From assembly GCF_004363295.1 (NCBI RefSeq), contig NZ_SNYQ01000005.1, positions 1 to 64,000 of the forward strand: a DNA stretch of 64,000 nt, written 5' to 3'. Both the position numbers and the translations under genes were made by a program. This document shows positions 63,834 to 64,000 of the stretch, one piece after another. The notes below the pieces were generated by a model. The model did not search any database, was not told the DNA's origin, and saw only the letters and a list, made by a program, of their open reading frames with translations. The DNA is from Mesocricetibacter intestinalis. Its GTDB lineage: Bacteria; Pseudomonadota; Gammaproteobacteria; Enterobacterales; Pasteurellaceae. The stretch's first letter is position 1. Every line of letters starts with the position of its first letter.

Positions 63834-64000
63834 ATGAATAAGACCTTAGGCAGCACCTTAATCGTTGCGGGCACCACTATCGGCGGAGGTATGCTTGCCA
63901 TGCCTTTAACTTCCGCCGGCATCGGTTTCGGTTTTACCGTATTTTTACTGATTGCATTATGGCTATTGCTTTCTTTTGCCGCTCTGTTGTTTGTGGAACT
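63834..64000 (+). CDS. tyrP: tyrosine-specific transport protein, 5' part
   Basis: The first 55 codons of an aromatic amino acid permease (HAAAP family), cut off by the window end. The start [21 protein letters not shown] and the MPLTSAG stretch match E. coli TyrP closely, and two hydrophobic segments are visible. Ribosome binding site GAGGAAG. The TyrR boxes upstream support tyrosine over tryptophan (Mtr) specificity. Confidence 0.9.
   Translation, partial: MNKTLGSTLIVAGTTIGGGMLAMPLTSAGIGFGFTVFLLIALWLLLSFAALLFVE

Noticed and set aside
1-64000. Prophage, IS element, CRISPR array or restriction/defence system
   Set aside because: No transposase, integrase, repeat-spacer pattern, methylase or nuclease genes are seen; the only accessory-looking gene is the DUF4143 ATPase.

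Overview
This window is a stretch of ordinary chromosome from a gammaproteobacterium of the family Pasteurellaceae. The main evidence is the Haemophilus-type DNA uptake signal AAGTGCGGT, of which I count 19 exact copies on both strands. Two copies form an inverted pair that serves as the ilvH terminator. Several genes also look typical of the family: a periplasmic ATP ligase, a DUF440 dsDNA-mimic gene, and an HI0213-like OppA lipoprotein. The presence of pncB plus nadE, pgaABCD and a full selenocysteine formate dehydrogenase suggests a V-factor-independent member close to Basfia/Mannheimia succiniciproducens or Actinobacillus succinogenes. The species guess is inference. I see no prophage, insertion sequence, CRISPR array or defence island.

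Layout. 1-3.8 kb: the 3' end of a 5S rRNA and its terminator, then an AAA/DUF4143 ATPase followed by a Neisseria-type uptake-sequence hairpin, an AEC transporter and a mutarotase. 3.9-17.6 kb: yoaA, tsaB, slp, fadD, rnd, argS, yecM-like, slyB-like, an oppA-like gene, hemA, purU, hns. 17.9-23.4 kb: a lysine riboswitch and its NhaC-type transporter, ilvIH, cra/fruR. 23.5-29.4 kb: pgaABCD, the biofilm poly-N-acetylglucosamine operon, on the minus strand. 29.8-36.2 kb: dacB, greA, yhbY, rlmE, ftsH, and a YbhA-like phosphatase. 36.3-43.1 kb: fdnGHI-fdhE with a UGA selenocysteine codon, and divergent fdhD. 43.4-48.1 kb: uvrD under a LexA box, ligE, and a MetE-like methyltransferase with a MetR site. 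48.1-49.6 kb: a large intergenic region with an FNR/CRP-type palindrome, then a five-tRNA operon (Met-Leu-Gln-Leu-Gln). 49.8-57.8 kb: pncB-nadE, a second AEC transporter, a DUF441 gene, ribD-degS-yfbR, sspAB. 57.9-64 kb: moeBA, bioD, the DUF440 gene, dapD, a repeat-rich lipoprotein, ycgL, and the start of tyrP behind two TyrR boxes.

How it fits together. Formate dehydrogenase (fdnGHI), its maturation factors (fdhD, fdhE) and two molybdenum cofactor genes (moeA, moeB) lie in one window and describe anaerobic formate respiration. Lysine handling appears twice, as the riboswitch-controlled transporter and dapD. Several regulatory sites were read directly from sequence: LexA at uvrD, MetR at the methyltransferase, tandem TyrR boxes at tyrP, the L-box, and a bacterial SECIS.

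The most unusual items are these: a tRNA-Leu(CAG) with C in place of the near-universal U33; a MoeB that has lost all four zinc-binding cysteines; a Neisseria uptake sequence pair behind the DUF4143 ATPase; and a near-perfect FNR/CRP palindrome placed correctly in front of an unannotated short transcript.
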